From NCBI GenBank assembly GCA_020747065.1, contig JAGMVK010000008.1:1178001-1242000 (forward strand): DNA of 64,000 bases, in the 5' to 3' direction. Shown here piece by piece: positions 1-10,758 of the stretch. Every line of letters begins with the position of its first letter. Position 1 is the stretch's first letter. The notes below the pieces were generated by a model. The model was given only the letters and a program-made list of their open reading frames with translations, made no database searches and was not told the origin of the DNA. A program made the position numbers and the translations under genes. The DNA comes from Cadophora sp. MPI-SDFR-AT-0126. Taxonomy: Eukaryota > Ascomycota > Leotiomycetes > Helotiales > Ploettnerulaceae.

Positions 1-154
1 CGCGCATGGCCTTGGCAGTACAGTACATTCTTTGAACATTCGATATCCGTTCGTTTAAGTGCTGGTCCGGTTCTCTCTATTCAAAAACGACGACCCTGAC
101 CATCTTTGCTGTATTGTCCTCCGCCATGCTTTTCATCAATGCCTCGCCTATACA

Positions 155-1942
155 TCAGACTTTGTAAGCTTCCATCTGAGCTTCTACTCGCTCTCGGGCA
201 ACATTCCAGCTATCCTGCAAAGAGCAATCGATCTTCTTACAAAACACTCTCCAAACAACACTCTGCAGACTTGCATATGACATTGTGTATCCCATCTCGT
301 ACGCATTCATATTGTCCAAGCCATGCTGCATTTTCGATCGGGCCCACAGGTCTGAGCGTCTCAATCGGTCATTGGACCCCTGGATATATGCGAATGCAAA
401 CGCTGGTCCATACTTCTGAATGAGATCTTCAAATACGCACATGCACTCTCGAATCCAGTTATCATTCCATAAGTCTTCGACGGGTGTTGTATCGGGTGTG
501 TACAGGCGGGATGCATTTGAAGGTGGCGCAGACTATGGACCGTCAGTTTCTATTCACTAACCTGTAATAAATGAGAGTCTCGGGTCGAAGGCTGTGTTCG
601 GAATGGACAAGATATCAGGTCAGAGCATTTGAACTTGTGCCTACCGTGTTATTGAGAAGGCCTGAGGTATGAAGAGAAGTCTTGGTCATTGTGAAAAAAC
701 CATGTCCCATAACCTCAACAATTACACCCAAACTGGCCAAGTCTTGGGAAGAAAGGCTCTCAAGAAATTCTGATTGCCGGGCTCGTATTGCAGGAGTTTC
801 GGTGAGGCTAGTCTATAGATCGATAAGTCAACATCGTAGGATTTGCACTGAGTCACTCACAGTACGGTCTGCTAATCTGTAAAGGAGCAGAAGAGCTCTC
901 TTCTTGAAAACAATTAACCGTTTCGAAAGCTCGTCCTTAGGAATATTCAGCGTGGGCCATCCCGAGCTATTCGTAGCATCCATCATCTCGGTGATCTCGT
1001 GGTTGACCAAGAAATCGATCGTCTGCTGCCGACAGTGCATCTCGTCGATCCAAGGATAGGAAAGTATTGACACAGTGAGATCTCCAGGTGGCATTCGAGA
1101 AGACAGAATCATAACTTCATCTACATTCGTGTAGGCAAAATCATCTTTGCTGGTATCTCGTATGCTCTTGCAAATGGAACGTTCATACTTTAAAAGGAGA
1201 GAATTGAAGTCCTGCCAGTCGTCAGCAGGTTCAAGGAAATGCGAGGGGACCAGGAAGACTGACCTTGGAGAGGCGCAAAAGAGATCTAGCAGACCTCGGA
1301 TCAAAGTTTATCGTTTGTCCAGCAATTTGAAGGCATATTTCCGGCATGAGCACAATTCCTCCATTGCTCCGGAGTAGGTTTGAACGCATCGGCGCAGCTT
1401 ATGTATAATTGGATTGGTTCTGCGAGGAGTGAGCAACAGATGTACTTGTCGATGCACTGGAACAATAACTTACTCTCTAAAGCTTTCAGAATTATCCAAA
1501 CGAGGTAGATAGACTGAAAAGATGTAGGTTCGAAGCGATGGTGGGTTGGTATTGTGCTGTGGGTAAGAAGCAATGCAAATGAGTATGTTGAAAGAAGAAG
1601 ACACAGCCTTCGAGAGTCATCTTTATTTGAAGTCTTCACCCAACAAGGTATCTGACTGAGAAAGAGCTATTGAGGTGGTCTAGGTCCACCTTTCTTTGGT
1701 GACCGTGAATGAGGAGGAAGGCGCGAGGCTACGGAGCCTTGTGGAGGGGTCGAACTGACCATCAAGGTGCTTTCTGAAGGTTCCTTGCGCGTGATTCGAA
1801 TTTCTGGTTCCAGTCTTACTGGGCACGATGCTCCTCGATTTTCTTCCCTAATATCGCGACTAAGGAAGAGCGTAAGATGTGCAAAAGCTTTAAGAGGTAT
1901 GGCACAGATGGGCAGGTCTAATACCTTATAATTCACTGGCAT
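155..1942 (-). CDS. Unrecognised multi-exon protein
   Basis: I do not recognise this family. The 3' exons fit well: 1556-1474, 1397-1264, 1211-861, 812-645 and 532-155 (stop at 155). They are joined by GT-AG introns of 76, 52, 48 and 112 nt, all in phase. The product is a soluble, mostly helical protein. One conserved-looking block is HCRQQTIDFLVNHEITE, followed by GWPTLNIPKDEL and KKRALLLLYRLAD. The C-terminal block is rich in Trp and Cys and contains WIRECMCVFEDLIQKYG. No zinc cluster, signal peptide or membrane segment is visible. The 5' end is unclear: an ATG at 1942 opens a 91-codon stretch, but I could not join it to the 1556 exon with confidence, so the true start may lie between 1640 and 1942. 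Confidence 0.5.
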
Positions 1943-2772
1943 TTCTAAAAATCATGAATTGAGAGGCTGCGATTTGTGATACAACCGGAGGTACAACCGT
2001 GTCTTGGAATGATGCATCATTATATACCACTCCGGATTGAATGAGAATCAACATGGGCGGGATATAACGGAAGAGATAATACAGATTCAGGGCAAAGTCA
2101 GACTGCGACTGTTCTCGAACTTCCTGATACGACCAACAGCTGATCTATTCAACACAGTCAATTGGCCATGGAAAAGGGCTCCTAACGAAGATTCTAGTCC
2201 CATGATGAATTGTTGCCTCTTGCTTGATGGAATTTTTGCAGAATTTCTCTAGCAATGTATTCGCTAGATGTTTTGTTTACTCCTCGCCTGCTGAGATGAA
2301 ATGGAGCCAAGCGAGGTGGTCAATATGGACAGGGGAATCGGAGTACAGCTAAAATTACACAGGCAACTCTTATTGTCATAGAGATGCACTTTTAAAGTTC
2401 AAACAAATCTTAATAGCCATCTTTCATATCTTCTAAATCCATTCAACCAGGCACGAACCAGGGGGGGGGCCACCTCTCAGAGCCTCGTATCAAATACTCG
2501 TTTCCGTGCCGGCTCATGAGAGTCGGGTTTAATCTATTGAAATTCAAAATGCAATTGCTCTTTACCATGGAAAGGAGACACGTCATTTAGCATTAAACAA
2601 AACATGAAATCCAGAAACCTGCATTTACAACCAAAAGAAAACTCAAAAAGGCAAACATAATTCAAGGCTAGCGACGGCCCTTCCCGAACCCCACCAGCCG
2701 ATCCAAGCTCCCCTGGACTTCCTGCAGAACAGCCAAGCTCCAGCTCCAAGCTCAGAGCTTCTTCACAACGCC
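1943..2772. other. Intergenic, divergent promoter region
   Basis: No gene is seen between the divergent starts at 1942 (-) and 2773 (+). It holds a run of nine G at about 2461-2469 and an A-rich stretch at 2590-2660. Short open frames here show no coding character. Confidence 0.5.
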
Positions 2773-3852
2773 ATGCTCTCATTGCGAGCACCAGCCGTAG
2801 TCAACAAACTCCCCATCCGGCGCCTCCACAGCTCACAACATGCCTTTCAACCAGTCCCAACCATCACCGGCCCCCTAAATACGTTCTCCGTCGACGAATT
2901 TCGCGCTCGAGCTTTCACGCCCGAGAGACCCCTCCTTATAACCGCTGGAGATGGAAAGCCCAGGCCTGGAAATGAGAAGGGTGTGAAAGCACCGACGTGT
3001 GCGATACCAGCTGCGGAGAAATGGTTCACCAGAAAGGCTTCGTCTACAACATCTGAGGATGCAGGAGAAGAAGATGGATTCGTGATCCTCTCACAAGAAT
3101 ATCTCGCTCCTTTCAGCTCAACAATCCTCCCCTACGAGCTCATCACGCCACACCCAAGCAAATCCGGCCCAGACACAAACGCAAACGCAGACACCATGAG
3201 CGAACTATCCACCCTCCTAAAACACTACACACAATACTCCTCCCCCAGCAGTACATTCCACACCTTCTCCGCCCCCCTCTCCCTCTTCCTCCTCGCCTCG
3301 AAATGCCTCGCCTCCTCCCCCTCCTCACCCCCACCCCAAACACCCCAACTCTACATCGCCCAAGCCCAACTCCTCTCCCTCCCCTCCCCCTTACAGCACG
3401 ACCTCCCAACCCCCCACCTAGTCTCCCACGCCGGAAAAGGCGACATCTACGACTCCAACCTCTGGCTCGGCCTCCCACCAACCTACACCCCCTTACACAA
3501 AGACCCGAACCCGAACTTATTCGTCCAGTTAGCGGGTAGGAAGCAAGTGAGGATGTTTGAGCCGAGGGTTGGAGGGGGCATTTATAGGAGCGTGCAGGGG
3601 AGGATTGGGAGGGGTGGGTTTGGAGGTGGTGGGCAGATGAGGGGGAGTGAGATGATGGAGGGGCCGGAGAGGGGGGCTTTGTGGGAGGCTGTTTGGGGGG
3701 ATGATGGGATGGAGGGGAGAGATGGTGGAGCAGAGGAGTTTGAGGCGCTTGTTGGGCCTGGAGATGCGCTCTTTATACCCAAGGGGTGGTGGCATAGTTT
3801 TAGGAGCGTTGGGGGAGGGGTCACAGGGTCGGTCAATTGGTGGTTTCGGTGA
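2773..3852 (+). CDS. Cupin-8/JmjC-like Fe(II)/2-oxoglutarate dioxygenase
   Basis: Single exon, 359 residues. The C-terminal half carries the double-stranded beta-helix signature of JmjC/cupin_8 oxygenases: TPLHKDPNPNLFVQLAGRK supplies an HxD pair (His242, Asp244), and FIPKGWWHSF near the end supplies the distal histidine (His341). These three residues would bind iron. Proteins of this group hydroxylate proteins or RNA using 2-oxoglutarate; the substrate here is unknown. The N-terminus (RRLHSSQHAF, basic and hydroxylated, no early acidic residue) looks like a mitochondrial presequence, so a matrix location is inferred. The middle (about residues 120-235) is low-complexity Pro/Ser/Leu. The coding strand is extremely C-rich at 3120-3500 and then G-rich at 3540-3840. 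There is no intron. Confidence 0.82.
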   Translation: MLSLRAPAVVNKLPIRRLHSSQHAFQPVPTITGPLNTFSVDEFRARAFTPERPLLITAGDGKPRPGNEKGVKAPTCAIPAAEKWFTRKASSTTSEDAGEEDGFVILSQEYLAPFSSTILPYELITPHPSKSGPDTNANADTMSELSTLLKHYTQYSSPSSTFHTFSAPLSLFLLASKCLASSPSSPPPQTPQLYIAQAQLLSLPSPLQHDLPTPHLVSHAGKGDIYDSNLWLGLPPTYTPLHKDPNPNLFVQLAGRKQVRMFEPRVGGGIYRSVQGRIGRGGFGGGGQMRGSEMMEGPERGALWEAVWGDDGMEGRDGGAEEFEALVGPGDALFIPKGWWHSFRSVGGGVTGSVNWWFR

Positions 3853-4298
3853 GTATAAGATAATACCGTTACTTCTGTATAGTGAAGAGATGTAGATCCT
3901 GCACTTGTAGATATGATGTGTATTTGTATGAGACAGGCTTCTCGAACGGCGGAGTTGGATTCCCGCAGTAAGTATAGCCATACTATACTAAGTGTGACTC
4001 TCAAACTATTGGAGATATTCAAGAACTACAACTTGTAATGTATGGAGTCCTCGGGCTGAGCTGTCTAGCTTATCTCTATTGTGATTGCTGTACTTCCAAT
4101 GCAAAGTACACCTAGCAAAGAAGTTGAGACACGAAGAAAGCCTGGTCAGCCTAGTCTCTCGAGACACCAGCTCAGAAGACTGCAGACTGAGATATTTCGT
4201 TCGATCTAAGGTTTTGTATCGCATCAGATACTCGAGTCCATGCATTATGGCCGTTAGTATCTTGCTTCCACCCAGGAATCTCCTACATTCCCCAGATT
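3853..4298. other. Intergenic, convergent 3' ends
   Basis: Spacer between two converging genes. Nothing beyond presumed 3' untranslated sequence is seen. Confidence 0.5.
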
Positions 4299-5950
4299 CT
4301 AGGTGGTTGGTGTATTTTTATGCCACTCAAACCACCAATCTTCATAGGGATCCATATCCTGAGTCCATGCCCATTGCTCTTGTACCAATTCCGTAGCAAT
4401 GTCCTGGCCAAATCTCTCTAGAGGGCACAGTTCCTTTATATGACCGAGTGAGGGCATACACGACTTGTCTCTTGACCCGAGCACGAACCTCTCGAGCTCT
4501 TTCGCATCCGAATTCTCTCTACCCTCAATTTCCTCCCACTCGTTGTCGTAGATTGCCAGCCCGTCGTCTCGAGGTAATAACAGCTCAAGCTTTTCAAGCC
4601 TGAGGGAGCCTCTCATCTGTAAGAGAGATTGTTTCCAAACACATCGGCATTCTCTTGCATGGTAGGCGCGCCAGTCAGATGGTCCTACAGCACTGTTGAT
4701 GTGTAACCTTCTAAGGGCTGACGAGTGCCTGCACAAGAATTGATAAAGCATTGGTGTCATGTACGTAGCTTGTGCTATATGAGAAATCCGGAGAGTAGTG
4801 AGATATGGGAATGTAAGATCGTAGAATGGGGCAGATAGGCAGAGGAGTCTGGGTACATCGTTCGTATCTCGTTCGTCAAAAGCGTCTCCCCAACCCAGAG
4901 TCAAGCTCCTCAGAGGCATCGAGCCTAGGAATAGTGCTATGTTGCGAGGAATTGTATGGGTTTCGGTGTGGGTATAATCTAGATAGCAGCCGCTGAACTG
5001 TATAGCTAGATCCTGGACATGTCGCACAGAGCTTATCATGGTCGTCAAGTGATTGAGAGGAGACAAAATATGCGCTTCGTCAGGAGGCACGAAACATAGC
5101 ATGGGCATACGGTCCATTCGAAGATTGGCGAACGTCAAGGATGCCGCATTTGCTCCCATTAGGATAGAACTGTAGAATTTCACAGCTAAAGACTGGTCTT
5201 GAAGTGTGCTTCTGAGACCAGCAATATAGTCTCTTTTTGGCATTGTGTTCCACAATGAGGCCAGAGATAAATCCTGAAATGGATATTCTCCAAACTCAAC
5301 ATGGATAGTCTTGATATTAGGCATAACAGCCAAGGTACGCGCAAGCAGTGTAGCGTTGCAGAAGTCATCATCATCATCGCCAAGATTGATGGAAACGTCC
5401 TGCCGTCTCAAGGATTCTTCTTCCACTGAAGAAGAGGAACGTGCGAATATTCGATGGACGTCGTTGTTGAACTTTGCGACGTCTGAAGTATATTGTTTGA
5501 GAACAGGATCTGAACTATACCACATCCACTGACATTATGGAGCATTAGCGCGTCGCTCAAATAACACTTCAAACCGGACCGCTAATTGATGGTAGTTGAT
5601 TGAATTTGGAGATATATTGATAACATAGGCAGGATGTATCTTACATGTCGCACAACGAGATAGTCTACATCGTCCACCGAGAAAACTATTTTGCGGATCC
5701 TCTCCCTCAGCCAAGGGCGACGAGAGACTTCGATGAGCTTGTTGACATGGTTCCTGTTTGGGCGAAGTACAAGCCCGTGATTCCAAGTTCGTTTAAAACC
5801 AGCGATAGACCAGACGCGGGATACCAGACGGATATTCAAGTGATCTTTGAAGTCGACGAAGTCAAGAAGTCGTTGTTTTAGTTCAGAAGGCAAGGTAGAC
5901 AATTGGTCGCGTGCCGGAGGAGGACCAGAAATAAGTCTGTGAAAATCCAT
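4299..5950 (-). CDS. F-box domain protein
   Basis: Two exons, 5950-5645 and 5528-4299, joined by a 116-nt phase-0 GT-AG intron, giving 511 residues. An F-box lies at about residues 17-60: LSTLPSELKQRLLDFV, then LNIRLVSRVW. F-box proteins connect substrates to the Skp1-cullin-1 ubiquitin ligase. The rest has irregular leucine-rich segments (for example SMPLRSLTLGWG, LEKLELLLPRDD) but no clean LRR array, as is typical of lineage-specific fungal F-box proteins. A short acidic patch (DDDDDF) lies after the splice junction. The substrate cannot be deduced. The start is the first ATG of the open frame and leads directly into the F-box. Confidence 0.8.
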
Positions 5951-6955
5951 GTTCTAGACGATCACTGCCTGCGAAAGGAGCCTGATTGAAGATGATTCTA
6001 GGAGAGTTTAGTGGATTCAACGGTAAATGATCAGTTTGCAACTCGATGCACTCAGGGAAGCACGTCTATACTGTATGTAGATCTGTAGGTAGGGCAATTC
6101 TCACAAGCACTTACGGGGTTGAATCAGAATCATGACTTGGATATTTTCCCGTCAAATATGCCAACTTTGGGACCAGGCTGACAGCAAAGCCGGGGAGGAC
6201 TCGGCTGAAAAACTCGCTATGAGCGGACAAGAGGAGGCCAGACGAACGCTTAGTGTTGTGAAAAGTTATGCGAACCTAGATAGTCGTCCAGTACCGCACA
6301 GCACTTTCAAGAAGATTCTGAGTAGGTAGAGGAAAGCAAGGAAGGGGGAGCGGTCGTCTACGTTGGCGGGACACAACATCGCATGCCGTGCCGTGCCATG
6401 CCTACCGCTAGCCGTGCTGGGCAGGGGTGACCAATGGCCCATCAGCTCCTGCCAAAGCCTGCAAGTGAGAGAGAGACATCCGATTCGGCTTCTCAGGTCT
6501 CGACTCGACCACTTTTTTTTAAGTCAGGTACCTGTGCCCTTCTTCATCTTCCTCTCTTTCTTTACTTTATTGAATGAGCTTCGGTTCCATGATTTCAAAG
6601 CTCGATTCGAACGCTCTGATTCCCCTTTAGCAACTTCTTTCCTGCTGGGGGGTTTTTTCCCTTTCTTTTTTCACAATTCATGCTCCACTAAATTCTGCTT
6701 GTTGGCAAGATCACACCACTTTGTGTCAATACTATGCGGTACCCCAGAAATCAGTTGAGTGAAGTCGATCTATTCAGATCTCATATGTCTACGCTCAAGT
6801 TCTCCTCTCCTTATGCAATAGTACAAAGCTCAATCGAGATTTTCGAGAGCATGCCCGACGCCTTGAAATGTATCCACCTCCATTTTCCGGTCCTTTTCCG
6901 AACGCCCCAACCAAATCAAATCATCAAATCGTTTCCATGTCACCAAATTCCTGTT
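5951..6955. other. Intergenic
   Basis: About 1 kb upstream of the F-box gene and downstream of the iron transporter. It contains T-rich stretches at 6510-6560 and 6640-6680 and a GTGCC/GCCGT-rich patch near 6385-6420. No convincing gene. Confidence 0.45.
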
Positions 6956-8168
6956 CTATGACTTTGTAACACCACCCTCTTCATGACTGAAGAGGTGTAC
7001 CAGTCCCATAGCAGATCCTGCCGCAGCACCACCGACAATCACCATCTGCAGCCCACCCCAGCATCCCGCTCGAATGTTCTTCCCTCCATCCCAACCAACG
7101 ACCACGCACGTCTTCACATATCCAAACAAATATAAAGCGACCACCATGACACCAATTGAGATGTACAGCCCTTCGTAGACCTGGTTGGCCCTGACAAAGA
7201 AGTATGGGATGAGCGGGAGAAGACCACCGAGGAAATACGCAAGAGCGATGGTGAGGGCGGATGTTAGAGCGCGCGAAGAGGCGGGGGGTTCCTCACAATG
7301 CTGGAATTTCATGACGAAGTCGACCAGATGCGGCGAATCTGCAAGATGCTCTGTGAGGTCTTGCACTGTGGTTTTGGGGAGCTCGAATGGTTCGAAGACT
7401 TCGGCGATGTCGCGGATGACGGCTTGTGGGTTGGTGGTGACTAGCTGTTGGGTTTCCTCTCTTTGGGCGTGGTAAGAAGCACTGGTAATGTTAGCAGATG
7501 CTGACGGTTGCAGGAGAAGTAGGACCATACGCTTCGCTCTTTGCTCCCAGATACCCTCCGAGTCCCATCGAAATGGCTCCAGCTATCAACTCCGCGAATC
7601 CTCCATAGATAACGACTTTGGTATTTCCCAACGCGGAGAGTCCAGCAGTCAGAGCAAAAGGAACTGTTAACCCATCAGACAGACCAATGGTGGCGTCCGA
7701 GATGACTCTTGCATCGATCCTGAACCCTTTCCTGCGGTTGAGCTTTTCGGTCCCAGAATCCTGTTGCGATTCAACATCCGTATCCGAGTCTCTAGACGGT
7801 GTTCTTTGTAGAGGTTCTGATCCTAGGTCATTATTCTGGTCAAGCAATGGCTGTTGAACACCATTACTCCAGTTCGAAGCCGTGCCATAATTAGTCTTAG
7901 AGCGGACAGGAATTGGCGTAACAGTCTGGCGAAAGAAAAGATTCTTCAAGCCAACGAGAGACATGGCCTTAATCGGTGATGGTGTTGGCTTCCTGCGAAT
8001 GGTTGTTCGGCGAGGTATTGGTCTTCTAACTTGTGAAGGGGCGGGGGAGACGTTGTCTGCTGTAATATCAGAAGGCGAATATGGGATGTAGCTCTCCTGA
8101 CTTTGCTGATTTCCGGGGCTCAATCGATCGTAACGTGCAGTATTTGAAGCAATGCTACCAGGTGCCAT
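6956..8168 (-). CDS. CCC1/VIT1 family vacuolar iron/manganese transporter
   Basis: Exons 8168-7531 and 7481-6956 with a 49-nt intron, 387 residues. The first 125 or so residues are a disordered Ser/Pro/Arg tail. The VIT1/CCC1 domain then begins with RVISDATIGLSDGLTVPFAL, the conserved first membrane helix, followed by GGFAELIAGAISMGLGGYLG. A cytosolic metal-binding stretch rich in Glu comes next (AQREETQQ onwards), and then three hydrophobic helices (ALTIALAYFLGGLLPLIPYF, a central helix, and the last one ending AAAGSAMG). The family moves Fe(II)/Mn(II) from cytosol into the vacuole in exchange for protons. All family landmarks are present, so the protein is probably functional. Confidence 0.9.
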
Positions 8169-9494
8169 GACGGGACCAGCTTCATATGTACTCCTCTTCT
8201 CGCTATCCAGTCCACCTCAGTCATTGTTTCGCTGCGCAGGGCAATACCTAGACCTTCAAATTTTGGTCAGCAGCAAGTAATTGCGAGGCTTCTGATTGGC
8301 TGCCGAGCTAAATGCTGGAAAGCTTGTGGGACGTTAGCGGCCGTTGATTGGCTTTCTCGTTTCAATTCAGGCGGTCTTGTTCAGGGTTTACGCAAGTGGA
8401 GAACTTGGAACCTTGTCAGACCCCGATCTCCGATTCTTTTTAAGTATGAATCGGGACCGATGTGGAACTTTATATGTGTGTAGGTGCAGATGCGATGGGA
8501 TGCAGTTTTATATGGGTTTTGCGGTTTCTGGCTGCAGGTGTGGCGTCGTAGCTTTTTCCACTTGTTCGTCTGATGACTTATTCTGGATGAATAATGCTCG
8601 ATCTTTGATTGGGTGCTTCGATTTCGGTATTCGAAGTTGGATTGCCTCTTTGAAGACTAGAAGTTCAGATCCTGAGTAATGGCAGGCGGTCTGGATTCTG
8701 GATTTATAGATCGCGGGGGTTGATCCTAGACACGGGCTTTTTGGTCACCTTTCTCGGTCCCGAGACTTACCTCCGTAGCAAACTGAGTGTAGGGACGGCC
8801 GTAGCGAGTTTTGAGATTGTGGACGTAAGTTGATATTGAAATCTTCTAATTGGCTATATTTGTGTTTGAAGGTACGGAGTACGGATACGGCACTGTTCTG
8901 ATGACGGACATATGACTAGGCTGCTGATTTGTTACTCAGGATACCGATTTGTCTCCGTGCCATTAGAATACGGTCATATCAGCTTGTGATTTCTGTATAA
9001 TGTGATCTAGAGCTTCTCCTTGACATCGAAGTAGCGCATATCTGTTAAGTAATCTTCGTTTGCGACTTTGCTTGTGCAAAATTCTGCCCACGGCAACCAG
9101 GCATTCGCCATACTTTGTTTGTTGCCGGATCGGGGTTTCGCTGCCACGCAAGCGAGTATCTGGTTTGTTTACTGTACTGAGTTGTGAGTCTTCAAATTTC
9201 CGTTTGGCTTGCTTATGAAATGGTCACTTTGGTTTGTGCCAACGTCGTACGACAATGACTCGCTGAACTTTGTTCGCCGTCTGTTGACCCTTTACCTATG
9301 ATTCATTCTTTTGTACATTGTCCAATTGTGAATTCTCAGTATGTTTTTGAGTGACCTGGCCCACGACTTGGGCCTTGAAAAACAAATCCAGAAATCAGAA
9401 GGGTATAAACTCCACGCCAAAACCAAAAGAAATACCCAACTCCCGGCACACGGACCAACACTGTACAATTTTCAGTTTCCGATGACACTCTTCA
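8169..9494. other. Intergenic, promoter of the CCC1-like gene
   Basis: 1.3 kb without a gene. It includes the presumed promoter of the transporter on its left side. Short frames at 8344-8679 and 8963-9151 lack family resemblance and are not called. Confidence 0.45.
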
Positions 9495-10758
9495 TCACTT
9501 CCTCGAACTTTTCCTCCTCCCGTTCCAAGCCCTGATACCCTCCTTCCCACTCTCCTTCGCATTTCCCCACGCTTTTCCACTCCTCTCCTTCACCTGATGC
9601 TTCTCTGCCTCGTCTCCAATATCCTTCATCACATCGCCCCCAATACTCGTCCCATGCACCCAATCCATCAAACCCCAAGGCGCGAAGTTCCCTCTCCCAT
9701 GACCCTCACTATGCAGATCTTGACGGCGAGCGATGCCACCTAGCATAATGCCGGGAACGGTGGCGTACCCGGATAAGGTGAGTGTCTCCTCTAAGGTGAT
9801 GATGGAAAGCAGGAGCAGGTAGGTGAGGAGATGTGTGCGGAAGACGAGGGAGGGAAGGTACGTGGGCAGGAAGCGGAAAAGAATATAGGAGAGCGGATGG
9901 TCATAATGCGCTGCGAAGGAGTAGGGGGATGTAATGGAATGGAAGTAGGTTTTGTGGAGTTTGCTGATATAAGTCGGTGAGTCTGGGTGGAGGATGAAGC
10001 GATGGATGTAATATTGGAGAACCTGATGCATGTTAGTTCTGACCTCTTCAATATTCCAGTAATTTTGGGGATTTGGGTCAACATGTAAGTCAAAACCCGA
10101 GCTCCATTGGCAATGATCGGGCTTTTGATGCGCAAACATGCAGCTTGTCGGAATATCTAACCGAGATTTGAACGTACCTCGCGAAGAAGTAGCCCTCTCA
10201 CAACATCCTGGAATATGGACCACGGCATCGGCAAAGTCGTGCTAACCTTCAACGCACTTCGAATATGCAGCACTTCCGTAAACAGCAACTCCACCGCGGC
10301 CTGTATGGCAACCCCTAGGAAAATGTTGAACAAACTCAATCCAATCACTTGCAGAACCGGAGGGCTCCAGCCACCTCTTTTCTTTACCCGCACCCCACCT
10401 GTCCTTGTCGGCAGTGCAGCAGAACCCTGAGTCTTCATGCCGACCGCCAAACTCGGAATGATGGAGTCGAAGAGGAGGAATAGAAGCGCCGGTACTAAGA
10501 AGAATAGGGCACGAATCGCGAGCGTGCCTACGACTTCGACTTTCAAGGGAGGCTGACTGAGAACAAGTGTACTCCATGTCTGCGCATCGATTAGCACACA
10601 GAAGACTGGAGGGAGATGGGCATTGGGCGTGTATTGGCATGTGAGTTTACGAGATCGCGTACCATGTAGAAGAAGAGAATGTTGATTGAAGTGCTGTAAG
10701 AGGTTAGAGAGGGCATGAGGAGGTAGCCCACGATGGGTAGAGACAGCATGGCGCCCAT
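9495..10758 (-). CDS. Sterol desaturase/fatty acid hydroxylase superfamily protein
   Basis: Three exons, 10758-10663, 10579-10178 and 10022-9495. Introns are 83 and 155 nt, both phase 0 and both with CTAA branch sites next to the acceptor. The product has 341 residues. Several hydrophobic helices lie in residues 1-110. The di-iron histidine boxes of the ERG3/ERG25 superfamily follow: HRFILH (His173, His178), KLHKTYFH (His189, His194), then SFAAHYDHPLSY. The third box is degenerate: RRQDLHSEGHGRGNFAPWG replaces the canonical HDxHH, although the WGLMDWVHGT tail is retained. The enzyme would be an ER membrane oxygenase on a lipid; the substrate is unknown. The C-terminus is Lys/Arg-rich. Two in-frame ATGs (10758, 10749) are possible starts. 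Confidence 0.82.

Noticed and set aside
532..644. A 30-nt exon at 562-591 in the unrecognised first gene
   Set aside because: It would need a 29-nt intron, below the usual fungal minimum; one 112-nt intron joins the same frames.
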